Assembly: GCA_028023455.1 (NCBI GenBank)
Contig: JAQFVV010006549.1
Span: 370,001 to 434,000, forward strand
Source of the DNA: Epiperipatus broadwayi
Taxonomy: Eukaryota; Onychophora; Udeonychophora; Euonychophora; Peripatidae
DNA length: 64,000 nucleotides
Reading direction: 5' to 3'
In this document: one piece after another, positions 21,780 through 34,514 of the stretch
Layout of the letters: the number at the start of each line of letters is the position of its first letter
Position numbering within the stretch: the first letter of the stretch is position 1
Position numbers and translations under genes: made by a program
Notes under the pieces: generated by a model
Seen by the model: only the letters and a program-made list of their open reading frames with translations
Database searches by the model: none
Told to the model about the DNA's origin: nothing

Positions 21780-22370
21780 GGAATGAGAATATTAGGTTTA
21801 CAAAAAAATGAACTGAATGAGGTAAAGAAGAAATTTAAAAGTGGAAAGGCAAGAGGTTTAGATGGATGGGCAGCAGAGATGGTAATGAATTTAGGATTTA
21901 GGGCAAAAAGTAAAGTTATTATCCTGTTTTAATAAGATGGCATAGAATAGAGTTTTTCCGAGTAGTTGGAGTAATACAAGAGTAATATTATTATTTAAAG
22001 AAAAAGGTAATGATCATAGAACGTTAAATAATTATAGACTGATAGCTGTACCATCAGCTTTATATAAAGTTTTTTCATATATGGTGGCTAGAAGAGTTGT
22101 AAAATGGATGGAAGGGAAGAATGTAGTGGAGGAAATGGAAATACAAGGAGGTTTTAGATTAGATAGTCATATAAAAGATAGTTTATTTGTAGTTACACAA
22201 CTTATGGATATGAGTAGGAATTCAGGTAGACAGTTATATATGTTTTATAGATATAAAGAAGGCATATGATAGAGTTAATAGAAATAGATTATGGATAAGT
22301 TTAGCAAATTTGGGAATGGATGAAGTTTTAATAGATATTATTAAGAAATTATATGAAAATAATTACTATA
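21780..22370 (+). pseudogene. LINE reverse transcriptase, N-terminal part
   Basis: Reading across frames, the plus strand shows typical RT blocks 1-4: 'LFKEKGNDHRTLNNYRLIAV', then the segment at 22081-22269 with 'EEMEIQGGFR', then 'DIKKAYDRVNRNRLW', whose D is the first catalytic aspartate of the palm. The frame continues to the residues KLYENN, where element A interrupts it at 22379. Several frameshifts are present. Confidence 0.8.
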
Positions 22371-22379
22371 TATATATAT

Positions 22380-25300
22380 TGTACCCTCACTTCCAAGAAA
22401 TATGTAATTATAATCACTTGATCTAGCTCAGATAAATAACTATGTTTATCTAAAAACGTATCTAAATCAACAATATATCAAATTATCAAATTAGTTTAAC
22501 TAATAAATAATAATATAGTTCTGTTTTATAAAATTAAATAAATGAATATCTAATAAAATCATGAGACTATGAAGTGAGTTTACAAATGGCAGAGTGAATA
22601 CATTAAGCCAATATCCCATAGGATATTACCTTAATGGCATAAGAATACTATCCCTACTCCTACTACTTAAATACTACATTTATAGTACTCTTACGTCTTT
22701 AATCTAAACTAATTAAGTACATAACTCTTAATAAATTAATATGAATATCTTTATTAAAATTAATTTAACTCAAATTATCTCAAGTTCTTTTAAAATAATT
22801 CGAAATTAATTATAACCTTTTATAATCAAGTATGATAAGGGAATTAATATCATTCCTAACTACAATTCAATAATACTAATAATAACAAAATAATAATACT
22901 AACCTTTAATCTATAATTTACTCTTATATCTTTCTACTAATAATGTTGTTCATGTATATCATACAATAATAATGTAATATAACCTTCTCTTATTCATATG
23001 GCATCTTAAGTAAACATATATGATATGATATTATAATCTGAGAATATGTGGCAATCATTATTAATATAATTTAATGTAAATCTTTGGTAATTCTTCCATG
23101 ACCATCAGAATATTACAATAAATGAAACTTCTTGAATAAAATATATCAAATAAAACATTATAACTCTTAAATAACACTTTTATTTATGATTTGCAAATAC
23201 TATGTCTTCATTATAATTATCTGTGATTATGTAATTGTGATGTGAAGAAATTGAGTTGACACCAAGATTTATAACAAAACTTAACAAATTTATTAATACA
23301 CTTTAACAATAAATTATATACAGTATGTACAATATGCATGCACTTTGTTTTACTTTCTTTTAGTTAATTTTACAAAAAAAAAATGAATTACATAAAAATA
23401 TTAGATACAAACAGATTGCTTTATCAAATTCTTATTACTGAAATATTACCATAACATCTTTATGGCCTCCATTAATTTTAAAATTATTACATTACAAAAG
23501 TATTATTTAAATTATTAATTCACTTTGAATTTTTTTATTATTATTTAGTTTTAAAAACACTTTTACTATATCTTATGATTATTCTTAACTTACTCATAGT
23601 GTAAATAATATTAATCAATAATGTACCCATTAATTTAAATGCTTATTATTCCTCAATATGATGTCAAATAAATGTAAACATTGATGTGTATTATTCTAAA
23701 ATAATAATAATAATATAAAAATTTGATCACTTGCATTCTTCAAGTATGATTTATGTATATTTCTTTTACTTGTAAAAATATGCATTAACATTGAATTTCT
23801 TCAAAACTTAATGATTAAATAATATTTTTTATAAAAACACATTTCACTCATCATTAATTTATTTGTAATAAATAATAATGAGTACCAAACATAAAAAAGT
23901 GTATGATTCTTTATTAACAAGTTACCATCTTGTATTCTTTACCTTCAATCATCTTTACTTTTGAACAATATAACCCATCTTATCTTTTAAACAACAATTC
24001 TACATTTTAAATTTATTCATCATTTCATATTTTAAAATACTAGCCTTTACGATACTATTCAAGCGATACCGATAGTAAATACATGTAGGTATATAGAATA
24101 AATCAGATTTTAATTTAATAGCTCTTCTATTAAATAACCATCATGGTTACAGTGTATCATAAATAAGGTATGACTATTTTAGTTCATCACCTTTACCAAT
24201 AAACATAATGTCCAAGCTATCTATTCAGCTCTATGGAACATTACAACTTCAACATACAGAAAATAACACTACCATGAACAAATACAAGTTATAGGGCTAA
24301 GTTATCTATACTTTCACAATAATCACTATCATCTATACTTATTCCAATATAAACAAATCTTGCCTAAAAATATTATCTTAGTTCTATTTAACTTATTACC
24401 AAGCTTACATCGCTAAAATCTATTCTTACATTCTTATAATAATAAATAAATGCATATCTGAAATAACTATCTAACCAATCAATAAGAAAAGATTATTTTA
24501 TCCATTAGTAAATTTACACATAAATACAAACAATCAGTATCGATATCGCGGTTTATTATTTTGATCACTTAAAACATCAAATTCCATTATAATAGAATCA
24601 TATACTTATATTTCCCTTATATTAAAATGTACTTATAATATTATTAAAAGTATGCATATTCTTTAACATGAATAAACAAATTATAAACTATGTGTATGTA
24701 TTGTGTTTTTTTATAATCATTCCATACATCCACACTAAGATATACACTAAATCAATACATAGTAAAATGATCAATACTTTTATAATTGTTACCATCAATA
24801 ATATGTATTCCTTGACAATTATTCCATTAATATCTCTGGATCATGAACTAAATAAAACATTATTTAAATATCACTCATTCCATATCATACTTTAAAATAT
24901 TAAACTTTTTTTTGAAAAAATTATTTTCTTTCTTAATAACAAATTTTTAGATTAGTAAATAATTTAATGTTTTTATGTTTCTACCCTAATTCTATTTATA
25001 AATAAATATAAATATGAAAGTTAGTAAAAATAATAAATTTAAACATATTTACAAAAAGAAACTCCTTCCGAAAAAAAATTCACTAAAAAAAAATGTCTTT
25101 TTTCTCCTGGTACCATTGTTGATTACACTTCTGACACCAAAAACTACGCATGCTCTATTTCACATTGTAACACAAACAATTAAAAATAACTGTTCTACAT
25201 TTTCTTCACCAAAATCCGAATTTATTTACTTAATTATTACTTTGTCTCCAAAATTTGAAATAGTTTACCAATTCCATGGCTATGTAAATACAACATTAAA

Positions 25301-26989
25301 AGTACTTTTTATATTCTGAGCTCAAATAGTTTCCATGTTCTTGCAACTTTTATCCATATTTCCTGATGTCTAAGTTTTCTGATACAGCTTCAAACGGCGT
25401 TTTAAAATTAGTTTTCACGATATAAATAAATTCCACAATAATTTTATAACCTTTGTATGTCCAGCATAACATAACTATTGATTTTTTAATATTTTTAAAA
25501 TGATATAAATCATATCAGCAAATGATTTTAATTTTTATTTTCTTTAAAAAAAATTCCAGCTTGAAATTATTTTTAATATTTCTTCAGAAAGAAATATTAG
25601 CATTCCCAAAATAATTGTTTGGTCAAATTCAAAGGTTTTTTTTTTTTAAAAGCATTTCCATCACAATTTAAAATATTTTTTTTTTTTTATAAAATATTTA
25701 ATATCATTCCATTTTTGATGAAACTCTTGTATTTCTCCATAGTTCTTTTAATAAAATTCAGTTGTAAACTAACACGATCCATTAAAATAGGCAAGATTAT
25801 ATGCTTTATATGATAATAACACTTACATTTATTTTCTTAATCCTTTTATATTTAGCGATAAATTTCCCATGTCTAAGTTGATGACAAATTGAATAAAAAT
25901 AAATCAGCTAGTAGGAAATATTTATTTTTTATCCCTGCATATCTATATCACAACCTTATAACAATAAATTACTGTACTTTTAGAATTTTAAAAATGATAA
26001 AATTGACTATTAAGCTATTAATTAATTTACCGAGATTGTTAAATCCTGATGATGGTATCATGGTATAATAGGATAACAGTGACCCTGGAATTCCTGCACA
26101 GCTCTTTTATAGCTGTCCAAAATACACATTTTCATTGGTCAATTTCAACAATACTTGCTTCACAACCTGGATAATGAATGCCAGATAAAATTTAAAACTA
26201 ATAATAATTTATTAAATATTTATTTTTATTATATTATTCAATTCTTGATTAATTTTCACATTTTATTTACACTGATTAAATACTTCAAAATAACTTTTAA
26301 AAATCATATTTTAATATTTATTACCATTTATACCTTTATTTTAAACCTAACTATTTATTTTCAACACAAAACATAAATCTAATTTCATCTACTAAATCTA
26401 TTTTTAAAACTTAATCTAATATTTATAACGGATGACATCATTTTATTTTCAAAAACAGGTGTGAATATTATATGTCACGTGATTTATAAAATTAAATGAG
26501 ACGCTAATAATTTAAATGAAACTAAATAAATAATTCAATTTATCAAATATTACATAAATCAATATGATAGCACAATTTTAAAATAATTATTTTAATATTA
26601 TAATATCGAATATGCACTTTTCTTTCAACATTATTACTTCTAATTAAATGATTTAAAATATAACTACTAAATACAACCATTATTATTAAATAATCTATTT
26701 GTTTACCTTTAAAGTATTACTTTAAAAATTTACCTTAATAATTTACTTATTAAATCAATATTTATTCTGGCCAGTTCTCCCAATCATACAATCTTATAAT
26801 GATTTTTAGCTAACTACTTTCTTACAAATACCAACACAATATTATACATCAATTATTTTACTTCCTTTAACTAAATTATTCAAAAATCATCAACACATAA
26901 CATACATCATCTCTTACTTAACTTTAAAATTTAAAATTTTCTAGTAAATTGTTAGAAATAATCCATTCTAACCTAAACAAAAGGGTACA
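22380..26989 (-). mobile_element. Element A: 4.6-kb solo giant-LTR candidate
   Basis: On the minus strand this segment begins TGTACCCTTTTG and ends GTGAGGGTACA, i.e. TG...CA with short terminal inverted repeats. It is embedded in (TA)n and flanked by ATAT on both sides, compatible with a 4-bp target duplication. It cuts the LINE reverse transcriptase exactly between two recognisable motifs, so its borders are independently defined. The minus strand carries a CCAAT motif and a TATA box 0.88 kb from the 5' end. There is no coding region: the ORFs inside (up to 101 codons) look random. It does not begin and end with a long direct repeat, so it is not a complete LTR element; a solo LTR is the best reading. 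The alternative is a non-autonomous DNA transposon. Confidence 0.65.
26104..26138 (-). promoter_or_regulatory. CCAAT + TATA box of element A
   Basis: On the minus strand CCAAT (26134-26138) precedes GCTATAAAAGAGC (TATA at 26104-26111) by about 22 bp, followed by CTGTGCAGG. This is a classical pol II core promoter arrangement, 0.88 kb from the TG end of element A, where the U3/R border of an LTR would lie. Confidence 0.6.
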
Positions 26990-27003
26990 ATATATATATA
27001 TGT

Positions 27004-27381
27004 GTGTGTGTGTATCAATTGGGGAATATAGAATCAGTTAAAGTTAAAAATGGTGTAGTACTAAGGCAAGGATGTCCTATGTCCCCTATTTTGTTTTTGT
27101 TGTATTTGAGTGAAATGGAAAGAGCAATAGAAAGATTAGGAAGAGGGATAGAGATACTGTTAATAGGTAGTAAGGGAGTATATACTTTGTCAGGTTTTTT
27201 TTTTTTTGCAGATGATATATTTTTGTGTGTAGAAAGAAGAGAAGATATGAAAGTTATGTTGAGAACATGTGCAAGGGTGGGTAAAGAGATGGGGTATAAA
27301 ATTAATGAAAAATCAAATATAATGATGGTTAATACTGGGGAAAAAGAAGATATAGAATTTTTATTGGGGGATATAAAGTGA
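27004..27381 (+). pseudogene. LINE reverse transcriptase, catalytic part
   Basis: Resumes the LINE frame after element A. RQGCPMSPILFLLYL is RT block 4-5. 'FFFADDIFL' is the catalytic F-A-D-D box of block 5, preceded by a poly-T expansion that adds phenylalanines. 'GYKINEKSNIM' matches the following K-S motif. The frame ends at a TGA near 27379 and resumes at once in the same frame from 27385. Confidence 0.85.
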
Positions 27382-27384
27382 AAT

Positions 27385-28362
27385 GTGGTTAATAGATATC
27401 GTTATTTGGGAATTATATTAAGTAATCAGAAAAATTATTTGGATGAATGGGAAAAAAAATTGATAAATGAAGCAAAGAAAAAAAAGGAATTGCTAAAGAA
27501 ATTAACAATGTTTTTATATAATAAATATGATGGTGCTAAAATGATATGGAAGGAAGTTGCAGTAGCAGGGTTAACATATGGTAATGATGTGTTATGTGTT
27601 AGTAAAGGGGTATTAACCTTATTTATAAAAAGTACAAAGAGAAGTAGGAAGACATGCATTGGATGCAGATGTATGGACAGCAAGGGAGGCAATTCAAGAA
27701 GAAATGAGATGGTCAAGTTTTTATATGAGAGATGCAAAAAGTAAAATGAAAATGTTTGGTAGATTGCAGTTTATGGATAATAAAAGAATAGTCAAAATAG
27801 TATTTAATTGGGTTACGAGTAAAGGGCAGGCAACAAGATGGGTTAGAAAGGTAATGTGGTATGTAAAAGATTTGGATAAAGAATTTATATCAGTATAATT
27901 GTACAAAAGATGCGATGATTGTGTTAGGAGAATTGTTGAGTGTTATAGTGATAAGGAATAGGATAAAAGAATAGATTTATTAATAAAGAATAGGGAGTTA
28001 GAGAGATGGAAACTAGTATGAAGAGTAAAAAGAGTTTAAATATATATAGAAGTAAACACAATATTAGATGTGAGTTAATATATGATAATAGTAAGGAAAG
28101 TAGTTTATTGTTTAAGGCTAGAACAGGATCTTTAGCAACAAGAGAATATACATGTAAATAGAAAAATATGGGTGATTTCGTCTGTAAATTATGTAAGAAA
28201 GGAATAGAAAATATTAGGCATTTGTTAATTGAATGTAAATGCTTGAAAACAGGAAGGGTACAAATAATGAAGTTAAGGAATAATAAATATGAAAAAAGTG
28301 ATTATACAGAAAGTGGATTATTGGATTTATGCTGGGTTTGGGAAAAGATAAAGGGGATTTAG
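27385..28362 (+). pseudogene. LINE RT thumb and C-terminal zinc region, broken
   Basis: Fragments at 27385-27744, 27659-27898 and 28168-28362 continue the protein: 'VNRYRYLGIILS' is the Y-L-G block after the RT, a Lys-rich thumb follows, and the C-terminal 'CKLCKKGIENIRHLLIEC' is a C-x2-C-x8-H-x4-C zinc motif of LINE proteins. Frameshifts separate the pieces. Confidence 0.8.
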
Positions 28363-28615
28363 ATATAAAGACAAAGATTATGTTGTGGAAATGTGATGAA
28401 GCAGAATATGGGAAAATTTAGAGTGGGGAATGGAAGATAAAGTGGTTAAAAGGTTTCTCTGGGCAATGTTGCTGAGAGATTCCTGACTCCATTTAAGGAG
28501 AAGCCACAGTGCATCACATTGCATCCTGTTTTAATGACTATAAAGTGTTAGTAAAATAAATGTTGTATAGATTAAAATTTTGGAAAAAAAAATAATTATA
28601 AAAAAAAAAAAATAC

Positions 28616-30383
28616 ATTGTAGTATTTTTATTTTAAAAATATATAGAGAGCCTTTAAATATATATATATAATATTTTATATTTAATAAATGTCTATACTT
28701 AACAGTGAGTGAATCGTATATGTATGTGTATTAGACTTTATGGCAGGGATCATGTGTTTAAATTTGGTGTGTAGCATTTTTCACTTTATGAAAAAATTAA
28801 AGAAAGCTTGAATTTATGTGCAAGTGCTTGCCTACTTAGAAGTGCTATTATTTAAATTCAGCAGTAAAATAATAAGGTTTTAACCTGAATCAGATAACAT
28901 AAATAATGTCAACATAAAAAATGTGTATAAACATAGAAAAAAAATTAATTACAAAAATCTTCTATTTATACTGTTGGGTATTCAAGAGTTGTATTGTAAA
29001 ATGTTCTTATTGAATTGGAACAAGTATAATATTACCTATCCAAACGATTAAGCACTTTAACAATTAATTTTAAGTGGATAATTATTTTATGGCTATTTTG
29101 CTGAGTTGATTATATTGTTTGTACTTCCACAAATATATCCAAAACTAATGAAAGTGCTAAATTAAATAAAAGTGTAAAAGAAAGGGCTATCATCTTCATA
29201 GATTATGTCAAATAAGTAGAAAATATCTATAAACACAATAACAGCTATAAGAGTTTTAAGCTAATATGCCTTTTGTTTGAATTTATCTATAAACATAAAA
29301 AAATAAAATTAATGGTTTAGATGAAATATATTTGAAATGCTCTTATGTGCTTATTTTCTGCATGTTATATATTTCTGCACTAAGATTCTTTTATAATATG
29401 CCTGAAACTTTATATATCTTACATCAAAAATATCAATAGTGCTTTATACAATGTTTTAAAATATTACTATTTTGAATATGGTCTTTGCTTTTAAAACTAA
29501 AATTAAGAAATATGTAACAAAAAAAACTTGCTATAACATAAAATAGTGAACTTATGATACAAATAAACAACTCTGTCATACCCTACATATAAAGACATTA
29601 AAGAATAATATAAATCAGAGTTGTCAACTAGAATTAATTTATCTCACACATGTACAATTCTGCAAAGAATATATAGTTTAAACTTAATCTTTTATGTTAC
29701 CAATATCAATAAAGTTTATATCTCAAGCAACATTTTAAATTAAATCTGACTTATAAGATAAAACAAACTATTTCTTTGAAAATTATAAGTTTTCTATGGT
29801 CTTCAATAATAAATTTTTGTTTAAATCATGACTGATTGAAAGCTGTGTATCATAAAAACATCTTAAAAACTTTTAATAAATAAATGATGATAATTGTCAT
29901 TTTCAATAGAAATATCAATCTTACATATCCAGATTTATGAACTTAAGATAAATGAAGTCAGAAAAAGCATTACTAATTTAGATCTATAAAACTTATATTT
30001 CATAGTATCCCAACTAATATAAAATTAATAAAAATAGTACCTATTGATTAACCTGAATTTCCTTTATCTATTTTAAATAAAGAAAGGTCTTACAACGTAA
30101 TAATATATTTTCAAAATTTCTAAGAATTTAAGTCAGAAATAAGAGTTTTTTATAGCATCATTAATATTGAAACGGTTTTAACAATTTAACATAAAACAAA
30201 TGTAGCAGATTTAAAATCTAAGCAAGCTAATAATAATTAATAAAATTATCCAAACTATTTATAAGCTCCAGTTTTTACAATTATATGTTGTAATGGAATG
30301 TAGTACTACATATTATAACAGATAGGGATGATTATTTAGTCACATTCCACTATGTCCATAATTTATTACCTATGATTATTTAT
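28616..30383. other. AT-rich DNA, no gene recognised
   Basis: Nothing supported; only AT-rich sequence with short chance ORFs and (TA)n at 28660-28670. Confidence 0.5.
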
Positions 30384-32035
30384 TTTTAAATATTATTTAT
30401 TTTAACAAATTTGAAACTGCACTACTATCCAAGCAGAAGAGAAAATACAGCCAATATTTTCCTATTTTTAATACTAATGGTCAAACCAAGATTATCTACA
30501 AATATACCCACCATGGCCATCTTTCAAAATCATTACACCTGCTCTATAAAGGCTAAAAGAAAAATATCTCTTCTATGAATATTATGCTGAGGATAAAACC
30601 CTCAAGCACCATCCAGAATTAACTGGTATATTCCAAGTGAAAGATTTAAATATTTTCAGTGCTTGATTCCACAGCCATATCAAATAAACAAGAAATTTCC
30701 CTGACTTAGGCTATCGGATAATGTATATTTAAACTCACAACAATATAATTAACAAATTTGTTTAACTAAATGTAATATGATGAGATATAGAGAGAAGAAT
30801 TTAGGTCAAATTAACAATTAAAACAACATTTATTTACAAATAGCATTATAACAATAATTAAATTAAACTAATTACAAAGTTATTCCAATTTAAATTAGGT
30901 AGTAAGAATTTAATCATTTCTAATTTTAGAAAAGTTTATAGAGTATGGAATCTTACTCCTGTATGTCATTTAAGTTGTAGACTTTCAATTATTTTCTTAT
31001 ATTAACCTAGGTTTTGCTATAGCTTTTCTGGAGTGATGACTGCTGTCTTCTTGGAAGTTTTTAGAATTCATGAATGGTATTCTTAAGCAGGTTTTCCAGT
31101 TTCTTTAGAAGCTTATAGTTTTTTTCTTTATGGGCCAGCTTATATCTTCTTGGCCTTGTTTAGGAGTAGACTTCAATAATAATGGAAAATGTCTCAGCAA
31201 TGGCAAGTCAAGGATTTTTGTCACTTTTGGACTACACATGTATAGAAACAGTGTGATAAAAAACTGAATGAACATTTCTATTGCAAGACTAGCATGGCAT
31301 GGTAATGTTAGGGCTTCCACATAAATGGTTATATATCACCAGAGAACAAAACTAAATGTTCTAGATGAAACAGACTGTACAGTAACATTTAATGTTGAAT
31401 AATTTCAGTAACATGGTTGAATAATTTTCTTGGACTTCAATAATAATAGTGATGATGAGTTATAAACCTTGACAACCCATTGTCTGATCTCACTCATATC
31501 ATTAATTAGTTTTAATCTTCTTTCCTAATTAATTTTTTTATTATAACATTAATTTTAGCATTAATTATCTAATCAATTGACTGGCTTACTTATTACAGTA
31601 AAAATAACACAATGCCTTCTTCATTAAATAATTTACAAAATTATTTTAATCTTTAATTAGGTTATTATTTTACAAAATTAAATAATTTTTGACAATAATT
31701 CTATACAATTATTTACATTTCAATTTTCCTGTTTTTTTTTTTTCTCTTTAAAATTAATGTTTTAGTTCTGATTATTCACAAAGTAAATTTTATAATTTTT
31801 AAGTTATCTTAACACATTTTGTTTGTTTTTTTTAAATTATCATTATACCTAATAATCTTTCAGAATTTGTAAATTTATTAAGAAAAGATAAATCATTCAT
31901 TTCTAATTAAAATTCTTAAACTACATTATACTTTATATTTTTCCCTCCTCTACTTTTTTCTTTTATTTTCTTTTAAATATTAACATATCTTTTAAATATT
32001 TCATGTATCATGTTTATTTATATATCTGTTACATT
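30384..32035 (+). repeat. ~1.65-kb direct repeat, copy 1
   Basis: Matches 34515-36755 in the same orientation from 'aaactgcactactatccaag' through 'atatctgttaca'. The copies differ by many substitutions, a ~150-bp indel near the end and an insertion present only in copy 2. No coding region. The two copies flank 2.5 kb and could be remnants of LTRs or a duplicated segment, but clear TG/CA borders are not visible. Confidence 0.7.
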
Positions 32036-33124
32036 GCACCATTTCAAATTTAGAAGTAAAATGCATCAATTCCTTTCCTTAGCCATTGACCAATTTTAAT
32101 TCTAAACACTGTTTTTAAACAAAATTATAATTACCTTATAATAAGTTTCCTGATGAGTGAGATTTACAATGAGTAAGTGATTTATGAAAGGCATTCAACT
32201 TAATAACTTTGCATATCACATTCAGATTGATTCTGTGTTAATTAAACCCCATTTAATTTCTTGCAGAAGTTGTGACTACAGCATGAGTCCAATTTTTGTT
32301 TATAATGGGTGCAAAATATATTTGAACATTTATTTGAAAATGGCAGGACTACTTCTATGGCACATTGATCTTATGATATTTTTTAATAATTGTTTGGGAA
32401 ATTTTCTTCCAGTTATAGCTATTCCAGGACTTTCCTCTACTGCTGCATCATTATAACAGTGGGTTTCACACACAGGGTCATCTGAAGATTAATGTCCCAC
32501 TAAGAAAAGACCTAATCAAACACAAAATACAATTGGAAATCCCTATATTGACTTATATGCACACATATCACAATCTATAATTTCCCCACTAATCATTGCT
32601 GGATAAGTACTATAAAGAATGGTGTTATTATTCTTTTTCATTCATATCTAATATATATATATATGGTTATGTTATTATTTTTTCTTTTATTTTTCAACTT
32701 TAAATGTCCTAGTTTATTTTTATTTATTTAGTCACACTAATGTGTCCAAAGCACAAACTTATGAGCTGGGTTACTATAAATTTTTGGATGTCATAATTCA
32801 GGGATTGATATTTGTTTTTGTTTTTTTAACGTTTATTTTTACTCTTTATTAAGAATTCTTTTTTATACAATTTCTGTTGAATTATGAAAAACTGAGGTAA
32901 ATATACCATAAAAATTATCTATAGACACATTTTTTTAATGAAATGAACTTTAATGAAGAATTATTATAAAATTTAGCCTGAACTAATAATTTATATTTTT
33001 CTATATCAAATTTATATTACAATGTGTGTGCTTGAATAAATACAAATGTTTGCTTAATTATTATTTGGTCTATTCTCACTATCTCTCTTGTTACTGCATC
33101 ATTTATTTAAAGAGATAAATATTT
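32036..33124. other. Intergenic, no gene recognised
   Basis: A 90-codon chance ORF at 32184-32456 has no recognisable domain. (TA)n at 32652-32664. Confidence 0.45.
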
Positions 33125-33640
33125 ATATAGTCAAAATGAGTCATAGATCACATGACCCTATCTTTTAAGCTTGTAAGTTATAAACAATGAGGATTGCCAA
33201 TTCCTCTATAAGCTTTGTGATAAATGCTTAGCCAGAGTCAGCACTTAAAATATCTCTGTCAGGAATCCCTCCCCAAACCTCTGACCATGGTTTCATGCTT
33301 TGGCACTCCTCAGAGAGGTGTCAGGGTAGGTTCAGACAGTAGATCTAAAAATACCAACCCAAAGCCAAGCACTTATCTAAAAGTTATCTATTGAGTGGAA
33401 AATCTGAAATTTTCAGACATCTACATGTCTTTAAATCCAGCTATCCAATTCAAATAGCTATATGGGGCTGATAGATCTTCAGCCATACCATATATTAATA
33501 AACTTAGCAATATAAAATTGCATAAGACTTATGGAAGAGACTATAAATAGTCAAAATAAGAGTCATAGATCACATGACCCTATCTCTTAAGCTTGTAAGT
33601 TATAAACAATGAGGATTGCCAATTCCTCTACAAGCTTGTG
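33125..33640. repeat. Tandem-type MITE relative with ~95-bp end repeats
   Basis: A ~95-bp block ('gtcatagatcacatgaccct', then 'gaggattgccaattcctct') occurs at 33137-33225 and again at 33556-33645, so the unit period is about 420 bp. The interior ('accatggttt', 'agatctaaa', 'gctatatggggctga') is distantly related to the units at 43.4-44.6 kb ('accatggttt', 'agatctaaacaccaac', 'gctatataggtctga'). Non-coding. Confidence 0.6.
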
Positions 33641-34407
33641 TTAAGTTAATGCACTGGATCCCTTGATTAAGAGTAGGAGGTAGCTTGGGATATTTCAAGT
33701 GCTGGTTGATGTGCCTGTCATTCGAGCATTCTGGCTATATAATATAGAGTCAGCTGATACTTGAGATAGATTCTTAAAATAAATAAAATGCTTTGGATGG
33801 CATGGTTTTGTTCCAGGAGTCAAAGTGGAACATGATCAGGAAATGTGGTCATGTTATGCTTCATACAGCCTGATATGGCCATGGGTATCATTGATGCATT
33901 GATGGTTATGCTATTAATGATATTCTCTCCACTGCTTAAAATGCTCATCTGTTCCTGTGTTTTAGACATATAATTGAATAAGTGCATAATGAAATGATGA
34001 ATATAAAAGATATTGTTAAATAAATAATGTTACGAATAGAAGAAAATGTAGTATAAAAAATAAATATGAATAGATCTTGATAATAAGCTTATTAAAGTAA
34101 AAATTTTAAAACTTAGTTAGATTCCAAATGATATTAAAATTATTTTAAAAAATATTTAAACATAATAAATGAATGATCCAGTTATATATATATCCAATTA
34201 TTGTACTATAATAAAGTTATTAGTTTACTGTTGGCTGTTTTCCATTTGCTTTTCTCACCAAATTATTAACTTTTATTGGTTTTTTATTTTATCTGATAGC
34301 TGAAGTCATTTTAGGATGGCAATTAAACAATTGTTCTTTCAGACACTCACTACAATAGAACGTTCGCACATACAGGGAGTATTTAAAATGAATGGAATTT
34401 TTTCCCC
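33641..34407. other. Intergenic, no gene recognised
   Basis: Base composition is less AT-rich around 33650-33950 but all frames contain stops. Possibly an older repeat fragment. Confidence 0.4.
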
Positions 34408-34496
34408 ATGAGTCATAGCATCAGCCGGGAAGTGAACCCACTAATCTGGGACAACTGCTTGTAAAGCAGCTGTCGCTGACTCTCGACCACCAATGC
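34408..34496 (-). mobile_element. tRNA-like SINE copy 3
   Basis: Minus strand carries the family landmarks: CATTGGTGGTCGAGAG, the CTGCTTTACAAGCAG anticodon arm, 'gggttcacttcccggctgatgc'-like B-box/acceptor region, then TATGACTCATG. Diverged from the other copies by several substitutions; target duplication not evident. Confidence 0.75.
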
Positions 34497-34514
34497 TTGA
34501 CTTTATTATTTTGT

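Larger units (their letters stand above)
20391..28615 (+). mobile_element. APE-type LINE, split by element A
   Basis: Decayed but nearly complete non-LTR retrotransposon on the plus strand. In order it has an apurinic-type endonuclease (20408-21080), a Lys/Glu-rich linker, the N-terminal RT (about 21800-22370), a 4.6-kb foreign insertion, the rest of the RT (27004-27380), the thumb and C-terminal region with a zinc-binding motif (27385-28370), a 3' UTR and poly(A) near 28585-28615. Many frameshifts and stops break the frame. The deduced protein is Lys/Glu-rich, matching the A+G-rich coding strand. The clade is uncertain: the domain order fits the Jockey/I/CR1/RTE assemblage. Confidence 0.85.

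Noticed and set aside
25014-25319. 101-codon ORF inside element A
   Set aside because: Random-looking composition, no motif, and it lies on the strand opposite to the inferred promoter.
22380-26989. Cut-and-paste DNA transposon with TA duplication (Tc1/mariner) or Ginger-type TIR element
   Set aside because: No transposase or long TIRs; only ~8 bp of the ends are inverted repeats, and the TATA layout fits an LTR better. Not fully excluded.
27435-27906. Minus-strand ORFs of 100 and 61 codons
   Set aside because: They are antisense shadows of the LINE thumb region on the plus strand.
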